Part shown: positions 55,917 to 64,000 of the stretch, piece after piece
How the letters are laid out: each line of letters begins with the position of its first letter
Position numbering within the stretch: position 1 is the first letter of the stretch
Source: an uncultured Flavobacteriaceae bacterium
GTDB lineage: Bacteria > Bacteroidota > Bacteroidia > Flavobacteriales > Flavobacteriaceae
Direction of reading: 5' to 3'
Assembly (NCBI GenBank): GCA_905479835.1
Contig: CAJQNZ010000009.1
Location: forward strand, 1 to 64,000
DNA: 64,000 bases
Translations under genes and position numbers: made by a program
Notes under the pieces: model-generated
What the model saw: only the letters and a program-made list of their open reading frames with translations
Databases searched by the model: none
What the model was told of the DNA's origin: nothing

Positions 55917-56309
55917 TTATAATTCATCACTCATTTTAGGCCTATTCGCCTTTTTAATAGAATCATTTACTCGAAGTAAATCTTCATGTTTCTTTTTTAA
56001 GGTATCAAGTCTTACACTCACAGCTTCTAGGATCTTGGTGTAATCATCAATTCTTGTTGAATAGTAAAAGTTACTTCTTGCAAATCTAGCGCTGTCAATA
56101 GAGTATTTTTCATAAATCAACGGCATGTAATTACTTCTTTTTTCGTACTTATTTTTAACTGATTTTGCTCCAACAGCAAGTTGCATGTCAATAATTAAAT
56201 CAACCATTTGTTCTTGAGATATCAAGTCTTTCGGTTTTTTATAAATCGTATTACTTGTACAGCAAGACAAGAAAATAAGAATAGAAAAGAGTGTTAATAA
56301 TTGTTTCAT
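55917..56309 (-). CDS. DUF4296 domain lipoprotein
   Basis: The 130-residue protein has a lipoprotein signal peptide (lipobox LSCC). The central region (MVDLIIDMQLAVGAKS; then a Tyr-rich stretch and NFYYSTRIDDYTKILEAV, cited in part) matches what I recall of DUF4296. Function unknown. It starts directly at the end of the dihydroorotase gene, an order common in Flavobacteriaceae, so the two are on one transcript. Confidence 0.8.
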   Translation of the reverse strand: MKQLLTLFSILIFLSCCTSNTIYKKPKDLISQEQMVDLIIDMQLAVGAKSVKNKYEKRSNYMPLIYEKYSIDSARFARSNFYYSTRIDDYTKILEAVSVRLDTLKKKHEDLLRVNDSIKKANRPKMSDEL

Positions 56310-57650
56310 TTATCTGTCAAATAATAAGCGTTTCCCTTTTTTAATATCTGAAAATTCACCTTGATTGTACACAAGACTTCCATTCACAAATGTATGTGTA
56401 ATTTTTGATTGAAAACTTGTTCCTTCAAATGGAGACCAACCACATTTATATAAAAGATTGTCTTTATGCACCGTCCATGGACTTGAAGGGTCGACGATCA
56501 CTAAATCCGCGTAATAACCAACTTTTATAAAGCCTCTTTTCTCTATTTTAAAGAGTTTGGCAGGATTATGACACATTTTCTCAACCATTTTTTCTAGGGT
56601 TATTTTGCCTTCTTTATGTTTGCTGAACATTGCCATTAATGCATGTTGTACCAAAGGACCACCGCTTGGAGCATTTGTGTAAACATTGTTTTTTTCTTCA
56701 AGAGTATGAGGAGCATGATCTGTTGCAATAACATCAATTCTATCATCAAGAAGCGCTTCCCACAATCCACCTCTATCGGCAGCGGTTTTAACTGCAGGAT
56801 TCCACTTAATCAATGTGCCTTTCTTTTCATAATCAGATTCATCAAACCATAGATGATGAATACACACTTCAGCCGTAATTTTTTTTTCTTCTAATGGAAT
56901 ATCGTTACGGAATAGTTCAGTTTCTTTAGCAGTAGAAAGGTGAAAAACATGTAGACGCGCTCCTGTTTTTTTTGCTAGTTCAATAGCATTTGAAGAGGAT
57001 ATATAACAAGCCTCCTCACTTCGTATTTTTGGATGTAAATGAATTGGAATATCATCACCATAAATGGCTTTTTGTTCAGCAAGATTTTTTTTAATGGTCG
57101 CTTCATCTTCACAATGTGTTGCGATAAGCATTTTAGTCGAAGAGAATATTTTTTCTAAAACATCCATATCATCTACCAGCATATTCCCTGTAGAAGAGCC
57201 TAAGAAAAGTTTTATTGCGGCAACATTTCTAGGATTTGTTTTCAGTAATTCTTCAAGATTGTCATTGGTTCCTCCCATCATAAATGAATAATTGGCATAA
57301 GAACTTTCAGATGCAATTTTAAACTTGTCTTCGAGTAATTCTTGAGTTGTAGCTTGAGGAACTGTATTTGGCATTTCGATAAAAGAAGTAATTCCACCAG
57401 CAATAGCAGCTTTACTTTCCGTTTCAATAGTTGCTTTATGTGTTAATCCAGGTTCGCGAAAATGAACTTGATCATCAATAACTCCTGGAAGAAGATAATT
57501 TCCTTTAGCATCTATAACAGTTGCTTCAACAGAATCAGTGTTAATTGAACTTTGAATATCAATTATATATTCTCCATCAAGAAGTACATCTCCATGAAAA
57601 ATTGAATTTTCATTGACGATTTTAGCATTTTTAATGAGAGTTTTAGGCAT
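56310..57650 (-). CDS. pyrC: Dihydroorotase
   Basis: The 446-residue amidohydrolase closes carbamoyl aspartate to dihydroorotate in pyrimidine synthesis. The first metal motif reads DDQVHFREPG, with Gln where most dihydroorotases have His (HxH); I recall this as usual in Bacteroidota. The carboxylated Lys is in AAIKLFLGSS, later His are in ATHCEDE and HVFHLST, and the catalytic Asp is in ATDHAPHT. It is followed without a gap by the DUF4296 gene, and the glycosyltransferase lies 6 bases upstream. Confidence 0.9.
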   Translation of the reverse strand: MPKTLIKNAKIVNENSIFHGDVLLDGEYIIDIQSSINTDSVEATVIDAKGNYLLPGVIDDQVHFREPGLTHKATIETESKAAIAGGITSFIEMPNTVPQATTQELLEDKFKIASESSYANYSFMMGGTNDNLEELLKTNPRNVAAIKLFLGSSTGNMLVDDMDVLEKIFSSTKMLIATHCEDEATIKKNLAEQKAIYGDDIPIHLHPKIRSEEACYISSSNAIELAKKTGARLHVFHLSTAKETELFRNDIPLEEKKITAEVCIHHLWFDESDYEKKGTLIKWNPAVKTAADRGGLWEALLDDRIDVIATDHAPHTLEEKNNVYTNAPSGGPLVQHALMAMFSKHKEGKITLEKMVEKMCHNPAKLFKIEKRGFIKVGYYADLVIVDPSSPWTVHKDNLLYKCGWSPFEGTSFQSKITHTFVNGSLVYNQGEFSDIKKGKRLLFDR

Positions 57651-57656
57651 AATAAT

Positions 57657-58379
57657 CTATTTAGGTATTCCGTTTAAAGTCATTTTTAACACTCCAAATA
57701 CGGCTTCAGAAATTATAGAACCGTTCATTTTGGATTTTCCTCTTATTCTATCAGTAAAAATAATTGAAACTTCTTTTATTTTAAAATTTCTTTTCCATGC
57801 TTTGTATTTTAATTCGATCTGAAAAGCATAACCGACAAATTGGATTTTGTCCAAATGAATTGCCTCCAACACTTTTCTCTTATAGCACACGAATCCGGCA
57901 GTAGTATCTTTCACTGGAATTCTAGTAATTATTCTTACATATTGAGAAGCTAAATAAGAAAGTAAAATACGTTTTATATCCCAATTAACAACATTGATAT
58001 CTCCATTTAAATATCGAGACCCTACAGCCATATCCGTATTATTTTTTTCACATTCTTCATATAATCGTATGAGATCATTCGGATTGTGAGAAAAATCAGC
58101 GTCCATTTCAATTATATATTCATAGTCCTTATCTAGGGCCCATTTAAATCCGTGAATATAAGCAGCTCCTAGACCTGTTTTTTCTTTTCTTACTTCGAGA
58201 AATAATCTTTCTGGAAATTCTAAGATAAGTTTTTGAACAATATGTGAGGTTCCGTCAGGCGAGTTATCATCAACAATTAAGATATCAAAAGTTTTTTTTT
58301 GAGAAAAAACAGCACGAATAATTAGTTCAACATTTTCCTTTTCGTTATAAGTAGGAATAATAACTAAAGTATCAGACAT
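57657..58379 (-). CDS. Polyprenol monophosphomannose synthase-like glycosyltransferase
   Basis: The 240-residue GT2 enzyme has PTYNEKENVE near the start, DDNSPDGT near residue 37, and the metal-binding EMDADFSHNP near residue 92. The short C-terminus without added membrane helices resembles dolichol-phosphate-mannose synthases. It should load a sugar onto polyprenol phosphate for envelope glycans or protein O-glycosylation. The sugar is inferred. Confidence 0.88.
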   Translation of the reverse strand: MSDTLVIIPTYNEKENVELIIRAVFSQKKTFDILIVDDNSPDGTSHIVQKLILEFPERLFLEVRKEKTGLGAAYIHGFKWALDKDYEYIIEMDADFSHNPNDLIRLYEECEKNNTDMAVGSRYLNGDINVVNWDIKRILLSYLASQYVRIITRIPVKDTTAGFVCYKRKVLEAIHLDKIQFVGYAFQIELKYKAWKRNFKIKEVSIIFTDRIRGKSKMNGSIISEAVFGVLKMTLNGIPK

Positions 58380-58396
58380 AAATTTTAATTGATGAG

Positions 58397-58404
58397 CAAA
58401 GATA
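58397..58404 (-). promoter_or_regulatory. -7 promoter element of the glycosyltransferase-pyrC-DUF4296 operon
   Basis: The minus strand reads TATCTTTG, an exact match, 17 bases before the ATG at 58379. Confidence 0.55.
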
Positions 58405-58455
58405 CAGTTTTTTATTCCTAAATTTGTGTTAACTTTTGAGTAACATTGGTGCTGA

Positions 58456-59130
58456 ATGAATAATTATTTTCTGATTCTATCACTTAAAAATGATTGGATT
58501 ACATTTATTTTTTTACTGATTTTTATATTGCTCGTTCTTGTGAAATTAATTTACAAAGAGCGGCTTTTTCTATTGTCATTAGTCGGTGTGTCTAAAAAAT
58601 ATTTTTTGAAGTACGGAAAAGATAATCAGTTGATTTTTAATGGATTTAATTTAGTACTTTTTATTGTTCAGACACTCATAGGTATGTTGATAGTATATGC
58701 TTTTTTATATTTTTATTCACCAAGAATAGTTGAAGAAAGTAGTTTTTTATTCCTAAAAATATTTTCGACACTATCAATTGTGTTTTTAATAAGATACTTA
58801 ATCGGGAAGGGATTGGGAATACTATTTGACGTAAAAAATACCCACAATCAAATCTCATTTGTCAAAATGAGTTATTTATTTAGTATTTTTTTGCTGATTT
58901 TACCTTTTCTTCTTTTATTATTTTATAGCGAAAAGTATAATTTAATGTTTTTTCAATTGCTGATTGCCATATTATCTATATTATTAATAATCAGATACCT
59001 CTTTATACTTATAAACAACAAAAATTATATTGCAAGTCGATTGTTTTATTTTATTTTATACCTTTGCACATTAGAAATTGCTTCTATTTTAATAGTGTTT
59101 AAAATACTTGATAAAACTGTCAATATATGA
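58456..59130 (+). CDS. DUF4271 membrane protein
   Basis: The 224-residue protein has about six or seven membrane helices and a conserved order of charged loops (LRYLIGKGLG-like: RYLIGKGLGILFD near residue 113). I recall DUF4271 in this position before hemD. The last four bases overlap the hemD start (ATGA), so the two are translationally coupled. Function unknown. Confidence 0.75.
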   Translation: MNNYFLILSLKNDWITFIFLLIFILLVLVKLIYKERLFLLSLVGVSKKYFLKYGKDNQLIFNGFNLVLFIVQTLIGMLIVYAFLYFYSPRIVEESSFLFLKIFSTLSIVFLIRYLIGKGLGILFDVKNTHNQISFVKMSYLFSIFLLILPFLLLLFYSEKYNLMFFQLLIAILSILLIIRYLFILINNKNYIASRLFYFILYLCTLEIASILIVFKILDKTVNI

Positions 59131-59873
59131 AAGTGAAAACAATTCTGGTTTCACAACCAGCACCTAAAACCGAGAACTCCCCATACTTCGATTTAGCAGA
59201 CAAACAAAAAGTAAAAATTGATTTTAGACCATTTATTCATGTTGAAGGTGAATCTGCCAAAGACATAAGAATTCAGAAAATTAATTTGAGTGATTATACA
59301 GCAATCATTTTCACTAGTAGAAACGCAGTAGATCATTTTTTTAGAATCGCAGATGAAATGCGTTTTAAAGTGTCAGACAATTTAAAATACTTCTGCGAAT
59401 CGGAAGCAATAGCATTCTATTTACAAAAATATGTTGTCTATAGAAAACGTAAAATTTATGTAGGTCAGAAAACATTTCCTGAACTAGTAAAACTGGTGAA
59501 AAAGCATAAAGACGAAACGTTTTTATTGCCTTGTTCAGACAAGTTAAAACCATTGATTCCTCAAGTATTAAATGATTTAAAAATCAATTGGCATAAAGCT
59601 GTTTTTTATAAAACAGTAGTAAGCGACCTGTCAGATTTAGAAAGCGTATTCTATGACATTTTAGTTTTCTTCAGCCCTTCAGGAATACATTCATTATTTA
59701 AAAACTTTCCAGAGTTTAAACAAAACAATACTAGAATAGCAGTATTCGGTAATTCTACAGTACAAGCTGCAGAAGATGCTGGACTGGATTGCAACATAAA
59801 GGTTCCAACTCCTGAAACTCCATCAATGACAATGGCTTTAGAGAAATATATACTTGATGTAAATAAGAAATAA
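59127..59873 (+). CDS. hemD: Uroporphyrinogen-III synthase
   Basis: The 248-residue protein has two lobes of the HemD fold. Supporting stretches are AIIFTSRNAVDHFF near residue 53, LLPCSDKLKP near residue 132, FFSPSGIHSLF near residue 180, and AVFGNSTVQAAEDAGL near residue 205. It closes and inverts hydroxymethylbilane to make uroporphyrinogen III in haem synthesis. It overlaps the DUF4271 gene by four bases and converges with radA. Confidence 0.85.
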   Translation: MKVKTILVSQPAPKTENSPYFDLADKQKVKIDFRPFIHVEGESAKDIRIQKINLSDYTAIIFTSRNAVDHFFRIADEMRFKVSDNLKYFCESEAIAFYLQKYVVYRKRKIYVGQKTFPELVKLVKKHKDETFLLPCSDKLKPLIPQVLNDLKINWHKAVFYKTVVSDLSDLESVFYDILVFFSPSGIHSLFKNFPEFKQNNTRIAVFGNSTVQAAEDAGLDCNIKVPTPETPSMTMALEKYILDVNKK

Positions 59874-59887
59874 GAAAATAAAAACAT

Positions 59888-59923
59888 AAAAAAACCCGAA
59901 CAAAATTTGTTCGGGTTTTTTTT
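59888..59923. terminator. Bidirectional terminator between hemD and radA
   Basis: Stem AAAACCCGAACAAA/TTTGTTCGGGTTTT (59891-59904 with 59906-59919) with A- and T-runs on both sides. It ends two bases into the radA stop region. Confidence 0.9.
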
Positions 59924-61280
59924 ATGAAAATAATTCGTTAAAAACTTCTTCGACTTTAGAAACTAAAACAATTTTTATCGAATAATTTTTTTTACTGAAT
60001 TTATTAAATTTCGAAACAAAAACTTTTTTAAAACCTAGTTTTTCTGCTTCTAGTAAGCGCTGTTCTATTTTGTTTACAGGACGGATTTCTCCTGCCAATC
60101 CTATTTCGGCAGCAAAACAATAATCTTCTGGAATTGCATCGTCTTCATTGGAAGATAAAATTGCAGAAATCACTGCAAGGTCTATTGCAGGATCATCGAC
60201 CTTAATGCCACCAGTAATATTTAAAAACACATCTTTTGCGCCAAGTCTAAATCCAGCACGTTTTTCTAAAACAGCGAGTAACATATTGAGTCGTTTTAAA
60301 TCATAACCTGTTGCAGATCGCTGAGGTGTTCCATAAACGGCTGTACTTACAAGCGCTTGTACCTCTATCATTAAAGGGCGCATTCCTTCCAGAGTTGCAG
60401 CAATTGCAGTTCCACTTAAAGATTCATCTTTTTGAGAAATTAATATTTCAGAAGGATTATCTACTTCGCGAAGCCCTACACTCTGCATTTCATAAATTCC
60501 AAGTTCTGAGGTCGATCCAAAACGATTTTTTTGTGCTCTTACAATTCTATAGGTATGATTCCTGTCTCCTTCAAATTGAAGGACAACATCCACCATATGT
60601 TCGAGAATCTTTGGTCCAGCGATATGTCCATCTTTGGTAATATGACCTATTAAAATCACTGGAGTATTTGTTTCTTTGGCAAACTTTATAAGTTCTGCAG
60701 TAGTTTCTCTTATCTGCGAAATAGTTCCTGGAGAAGCATCAATATTTTCAGTATGTAATGTCTGAATAGAGTCTATGACTAGTATTTCAGGATTTATTTC
60801 TTCAATACTTCTAAAAATATTTTGAGTTTTAGTTTCTGTAAGAATTAAACAGTCGGAATTGATTGAAGACAACCTTTCTGCACGCATTTTTATTTGACTT
60901 TGACTTTCTTCACCTGAAACGTAAAGAACCTTTTTATTAATAGATAAGGCAATCTGTAATAACAATGTAGATTTTCCGATTCCAGGTTCTCCACCCAATA
61001 ATAAAACAGACCCTTTAACTAATCCACCTCCAAGAACTCTATCAAATTCGTTATTCAATGTCTGAATTCGATCTTCTTCATTCAGGACAATATTAGCAAT
61101 TTTAAGTGCTTTTGATACTTTTTTTGTAGAAATTGTTTGTTTCCATGCTCTTTTTTCTTCTTTTTGAACGATTTCTTCAGCAATTGTATTCCACTCATTA
61201 CACGAAGTGCATTTTCCAATCCACTTTGCATATTGAGAACCACAGTTATTACAAAAAAAAGTTGTTTTGGTTTTAGCCAT
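59922..61280 (-). CDS. radA: DNA repair protein RadA
   Basis: The 452-residue RecA-like ATPase helps process recombination intermediates. It has an N-terminal zinc finger with Cys10, Cys13, Cys24 and Cys27, Walker A GGEPGIGKST near residue 98, the RadA-specific KNRFG near residue 254, and a C-terminal Lon-like domain (DLAVISAILSS). All motifs are present. It is the last gene of a minus-strand series with panC, panD and the flippase-like gene. Confidence 0.95.
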   Translation of the reverse strand: MAKTKTTFFCNNCGSQYAKWIGKCTSCNEWNTIAEEIVQKEEKRAWKQTISTKKVSKALKIANIVLNEEDRIQTLNNEFDRVLGGGLVKGSVLLLGGEPGIGKSTLLLQIALSINKKVLYVSGEESQSQIKMRAERLSSINSDCLILTETKTQNIFRSIEEINPEILVIDSIQTLHTENIDASPGTISQIRETTAELIKFAKETNTPVILIGHITKDGHIAGPKILEHMVDVVLQFEGDRNHTYRIVRAQKNRFGSTSELGIYEMQSVGLREVDNPSEILISQKDESLSGTAIAATLEGMRPLMIEVQALVSTAVYGTPQRSATGYDLKRLNMLLAVLEKRAGFRLGAKDVFLNITGGIKVDDPAIDLAVISAILSSNEDDAIPEDYCFAAEIGLAGEIRPVNKIEQRLLEAEKLGFKKVFVSKFNKFSKKNYSIKIVLVSKVEEVFNELFS

Positions 61281-61297
61281 AAGACAAAGAAAAGAAA

Positions 61298-62263
61298 TTA
61301 TTTCTCTTTATTGTATAATGGTAAGAATAAAAAAGAAAGACCACCAAAAATAAGAATCATAAGCGTCTGTGCTGTCCACATAATCCATCCAAATGCATTG
61401 GCAGGATTTTCTGAAACACCATATAAAATTAGTACTCCAGCGACAAAAACTGGGTATGTTCCCAAACCTCCGTTGGTCAGTGCCATACTAAGTCCTCCGA
61501 TTACAAATCCGACAATAATAGCACCAAAAGATAAACTGGTAGTTTCAGGTATAGCAAATGTAACTACATAAAACATCAATACATACATCACCCAAATAAA
61601 AATTGTATGAAAAACAAACGCCCATTTATTTTTCATTTTGGAAATACTCTTAATGCCTTCAAGTAGTCCATTAATAAAGTTTTTAATTTTTATTGCAAAT
61701 GTATTTTTAGACCTTTTTAAAAAAGAGAATCCAAGCAAACTAAGAATTGCTAAAGCAATTAAAATACCGATCGATTTTAAAGGATTTGAACCTTCTGGCA
61801 TTAATTTATCTCGAATTAAATCCGCTTGTAAAAAAAAGGCAATTCCGACGATTGATAACAACATTATAATGTCAGCGATTCGTTCAGCAATAATAGTTCC
61901 TATTGCTTTTTCAAATGGCACTTTTTCATATTTAGTAATTGCAGTACCTCTAGCAACATCTCCAGCTCTAGGAACAATTAAATTGACTAAATAAGAGATT
62001 AAAACTGTCATTACAAGATTTGGAAATTTAGGGTTATATCCTAAAGGATTTAGCATAAATTTCCAACGATATGCGCGTGATAAGTGACTTAATATTCCGA
62101 AAATTAACGATAAAAAAACCCAATAATAATTAGCCGTTTTAAAAGAATCTATAATTGCGATTTTATCTTCAGGAGTAAGTTTGGATAGAAAATTCCAAAT
62201 TAAAAAAACCCCTAAAAAAATAGGGAGTGAAGTAATAAGTATTTTCTTAACTTTTTTATTCAA
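61298..62263 (-). CDS. Flippase-like membrane protein (lysylphosphatidylglycerol synthase TM-domain family)
   Basis: The 321-residue membrane protein has about eight helices and belongs to the UPF0104/lysylphosphatidylglycerol synthase transmembrane family. The hallmark stretch is VPRAGDVARGTAI near residue 95, followed by ERIADIIML. Such stand-alone proteins are thought to move lipids or lipid-linked sugars. The substrate is unknown. It starts 4 bases after panD. Confidence 0.82.
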   Translation of the reverse strand: MNKKVKKILITSLPIFLGVFLIWNFLSKLTPEDKIAIIDSFKTANYYWVFLSLIFGILSHLSRAYRWKFMLNPLGYNPKFPNLVMTVLISYLVNLIVPRAGDVARGTAITKYEKVPFEKAIGTIIAERIADIIMLLSIVGIAFFLQADLIRDKLMPEGSNPLKSIGILIALAILSLLGFSFLKRSKNTFAIKIKNFINGLLEGIKSISKMKNKWAFVFHTIFIWVMYVLMFYVVTFAIPETTSLSFGAIIVGFVIGGLSMALTNGGLGTYPVFVAGVLILYGVSENPANAFGWIMWTAQTLMILIFGGLSFLFLPLYNKEK

Positions 62264-62267
62264 TTTA

Positions 62268-62618
62268 TTAAGTTAATAAATTGGTTTCTTCATTTGGAAA
62301 AACAATCCATGGCTTGAAAGTCTTAGCTGCTTCAAAATCCATAATAGCATATGTGAAAAGAATAACAACATCTCCAACAGCAACTCTTCTAGAAGCGGCT
62401 CCATTAAGAATAATTTCTCCTTTTTTACGTTCGCCAGGAATTACATAGGTTTCTAGACGCTCACCATTATTATTATTTACAATTTGGATTTTTTCACCTT
62501 CAATAATATTAGCAGCATCCATTAAATCTTCATCAATAGTAATACTACCAATGTAATTTAAGTCAGCTCCTGTAACTTTTACGCGATGAATTTTAGATTT
62601 TACGACAGTAATTTTCAT
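62268..62618 (-). CDS. panD: Aspartate 1-decarboxylase
   Basis: The 116-residue proenzyme is cut between Gly24 and Ser25 (YIGSITID) to form the pyruvoyl group, and then makes beta-alanine from aspartate for pantothenate. Lys9 and His11 in [10 protein letters not shown] are conserved. It lies 35 bases after panC, the next step of the pathway. An exact -7 element ends only 4 bases before its ATG. Confidence 0.94.
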   Translation of the reverse strand: MKITVVKSKIHRVKVTGADLNYIGSITIDEDLMDAANIIEGEKIQIVNNNNGERLETYVIPGERKKGEIILNGAASRRVAVGDVVILFTYAIMDFEAAKTFKPWIVFPNEETNLLT

Positions 62619-62622
62619 AGTA

Positions 62623-62630
62623 CAAAATTA
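62623..62630 (-). promoter_or_regulatory. -7 promoter element directly before panD
   Basis: The minus strand reads TAATTTTG, an exact match, 4 bases before the panD ATG. If used, transcription would begin at or within the first codon and give a leaderless mRNA. Confidence 0.45.
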
Positions 62631-62653
62631 AGTTATTTTTTTAAAGAAGTAAT

Positions 62654-63493
62654 TTATAATCTGATATTATCTATCAATCGAATTTTACCTGCAAAAACCG
62701 CAATGAAAGCACGATAGTTTTTTTCTATGCTTTTTTCTGAGATAGTCTGTAAAGTTTCTTCATCAGCGATTTCAAAATACTCCAATTTTAATAAGGGATG
62801 TTCTTTAAATTTTTTCTCAACCCATTTATAAACTTTATAGGTGTTTTTCTTAGCAAATTTCTTTTTTGCTTTTTTTAAAGTTTTATAAATAAATGGTGCA
62901 GCATCACGATTTTTTTCTGTCAATCTAGCATTCCGAGAACTCATTGCGAGTCCATCGATTTCTCTATAAATTTCGCAACCTTCAATATGTACTGGAATTT
63001 CATGTTTCTCGACTAGTTTACGAATGATTTGTAACTGTTGAAAATCTTTTTCGCCAAAATAAGCGTTGGTCGGCTTTACAATTTCAAACAATCTTTTTAC
63101 AATAGTTCCAACTCCATCGAAATGACCATTTCGAAACTTTCCTTCCATTTGATGTTCTAGTCCATCAAAATTGAAAGATTCCGATTGAATTTTTTGATTA
63201 TATATATCATTAGCAATTGGTGTGAAAACAACATCACAGTTGATAGTTTTAAGCAGTTTAAAATCTGCTTCAAGCGTTCTTGGATATTTTTTTAAATCCT
63301 CTGTATTGTCAAACTGTGTAGGATTTACAAAGATACTTACAACGACAATATCATTGTTTTTTTTAGCTTGATTAATTAATGAAAGATGACCTTGATGTAA
63401 GGCACCCATAGTAGGAACAAACCCAATTCTTTTATTAGAATAGGCTAAAGATAAAGATTGTTGTAGATCTTTTATTTTTTCAAAAATCAACAT
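62654..63493 (-). CDS. panC: Pantothenate synthetase
   Basis: The 279-residue enzyme joins pantoate and beta-alanine using ATP. It has PTMGALHQGH (HQGH at residues 33-36), FVNPTQF, YFGEKDFQQL near residue 145 and SSRNARL near residue 183. It is followed by panD, which makes one of its substrates. It is divergent from the glycogen synthase gene, an order I recall from other Bacteroidota. Confidence 0.95.
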   Translation of the reverse strand: MLIFEKIKDLQQSLSLAYSNKRIGFVPTMGALHQGHLSLINQAKKNNDIVVVSIFVNPTQFDNTEDLKKYPRTLEADFKLLKTINCDVVFTPIANDIYNQKIQSESFNFDGLEHQMEGKFRNGHFDGVGTIVKRLFEIVKPTNAYFGEKDFQQLQIIRKLVEKHEIPVHIEGCEIYREIDGLAMSSRNARLTEKNRDAAPFIYKTLKKAKKKFAKKNTYKVYKWVEKKFKEHPLLKLEYFEIADEETLQTISEKSIEKNYRAFIAVFAGKIRLIDNIRL

Positions 63494-63523
63494 TAAGCAT
63501 TGTTAATTACTGTTAAAACACCG

Positions 63524-63531
63524 CAAACTTA
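63524..63531 (-). promoter_or_regulatory. -7 promoter element of panC
   Basis: The minus strand reads TAAGTTTG, an exact match, 30 bases before the panC ATG. Confidence 0.45.
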
Positions 63532-63564
63532 CTCTTTTACAGTCAAAAATTGCATAAATTTTCG

Positions 63565-63572
63565 TAATTTTG
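63565..63572 (+). promoter_or_regulatory. -7 promoter element of the glycogen synthase gene
   Basis: TAATTTTG is an exact match, 24 bases before the ATG at 63597. It lies 33 bases from the divergent panC element. Confidence 0.5.
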
Positions 63573-63596
63573 CACAAAATTAATTTTAAGAAGTTA

Positions 63597-64000
63597 ATGA
63601 AAGATAAAAGAATATTATATGTGTCTTCTGAGGTAGTTCCTTACTTACCAGAAACAGAACTAGCTAGATCCTCATTTGATATTGCAAGGATGGTTCATGG
63701 AAAAGGCGGACAGACTAGAATTTTTATGCCACGTTTTGGTGTTATTAATGAAAGAAGACATCAATTACATGAAGTAATTAGACTGTCAGGAATGAACTTG
63801 ATAATTAACGATGTAGATATGCCGTTAATTATTAAAGTTGCTTCTATTCCAAAGGAAAGAATGCAAGTTTACTTTATTGATAATGATGAATATTTTAAGC
63901 GTAAAGCCACCATTAAAGATGAAAAAGGAGAGTTGTTTACTGATAACGATGAAAGAATTATATTTTTTATAAAAGGAGTTATTGAAACAGTAAAAAAATT
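63597..64000 (+). CDS. glgA: Glycogen/starch synthase, 5' part (runs off the right end)
   Basis: An open frame of 134 codons runs from the ATG at 63597 to the window end. The protein starts MKDKRILYVSSEVVPYLPET, with the N-terminal Rossmann pattern of GT5 glycogen synthases, and continues with RIFMPRFGVINERRHQLHEV, which fits the same family. The usual KxGG loop near the N-terminus is not present in the canonical form: the stretch reads PETELARSS. The rest of the gene, including the catalytic domain, is outside the window. Confidence 0.75.
   Translation, partial: MKDKRILYVSSEVVPYLPETELARSSFDIARMVHGKGGQTRIFMPRFGVINERRHQLHEVIRLSGMNLIINDVDMPLIIKVASIPKERMQVYFIDNDEYFKRKATIKDEKGELFTDNDERIIFFIKGVIETVKK

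Overview
The window is about 33% GC, densely packed, and comes from a gliding member of the Flavobacteriaceae (Bacteroidota). The evidence is gldH, sprE/porW, a protein with a type IX secretion type B tail, an F1Fo operon without the beta and epsilon genes, promoters of the TAnnTTTG class, and many short lipoproteins with signal peptides of the form MKK...SC. No genus is assigned. Most of the window is core chromosome with short intergenic gaps.

Layout. 1-10 kb: the 3' part of a tRNA-hydroxylating rhodanese (trhO); then ricT, gldH and a class A penicillin-binding protein; a two-subunit CoA transferase; exonuclease III; a LysM lytic transglycosylase; a DUF4837 lipoprotein. 10-15.4 kb: on the minus strand an alkaline-phosphatase-fold phosphoethanolamine transferase, glnS and an FMN-binding glutamate-synthase-like protein; then folB and tRNA-Cys on plus. 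15.7-23 kb: a metallo-beta-lactamase-fold enzyme, an M1 peptidase, a DinB protein, a LysE exporter, a ferredoxin reductase and an ABC exporter pair. 23.2-31.6 kb: sprE, a bactofilin, atpZ, a small membrane protein and atpB-E-F-H-A-G.

31.6-37.7 kb is an accessory zone. On the minus strand it holds a lipoprotein with an HEVIH motif, a secreted companion, a gene-tail fragment and several small lipoproteins. Two of these small lipoproteins can be read as complete only if frameshifts and a stop codon are corrected. On the plus strand there are two lipoproteins, each behind a sigma-54-like -24/-12 promoter. 37.9-43 kb returns to ordinary genes: an SDR enzyme, an acetyltransferase, an amino acid permease, a membrane protein and an ALDH7-type dehydrogenase. 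43-48 kb holds a T9SS adhesin-like protein with ten Cys-Trp repeats, and an ECF sigma factor whose partner joins an anti-sigma-like N-terminus to a predicted outer-membrane barrel.

48.1-55 kb: a LuxE-like synthetase, an lspA-like peptidase, and a TonB-receptor cassette lying between a decayed copy of the tyrS 3' end and the intact tyrS gene. 55-64 kb is housekeeping: an epimerase, DUF4296, dihydroorotase, a polyprenol-phosphate glycosyltransferase, DUF4271, hemD, radA, a flippase-like protein, panD, panC, and the start of a glycogen synthase running off the right end.

The observations most worth checking are the tyrS relic flanking the receptor cassette, the paired sigma-54-like promoters, the two broken lipoprotein genes, the sigma factor/barrel pair, and a perfect 16-bp hairpin between atpE and atpF. 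No CRISPR array, intact insertion sequence or prophage was seen.
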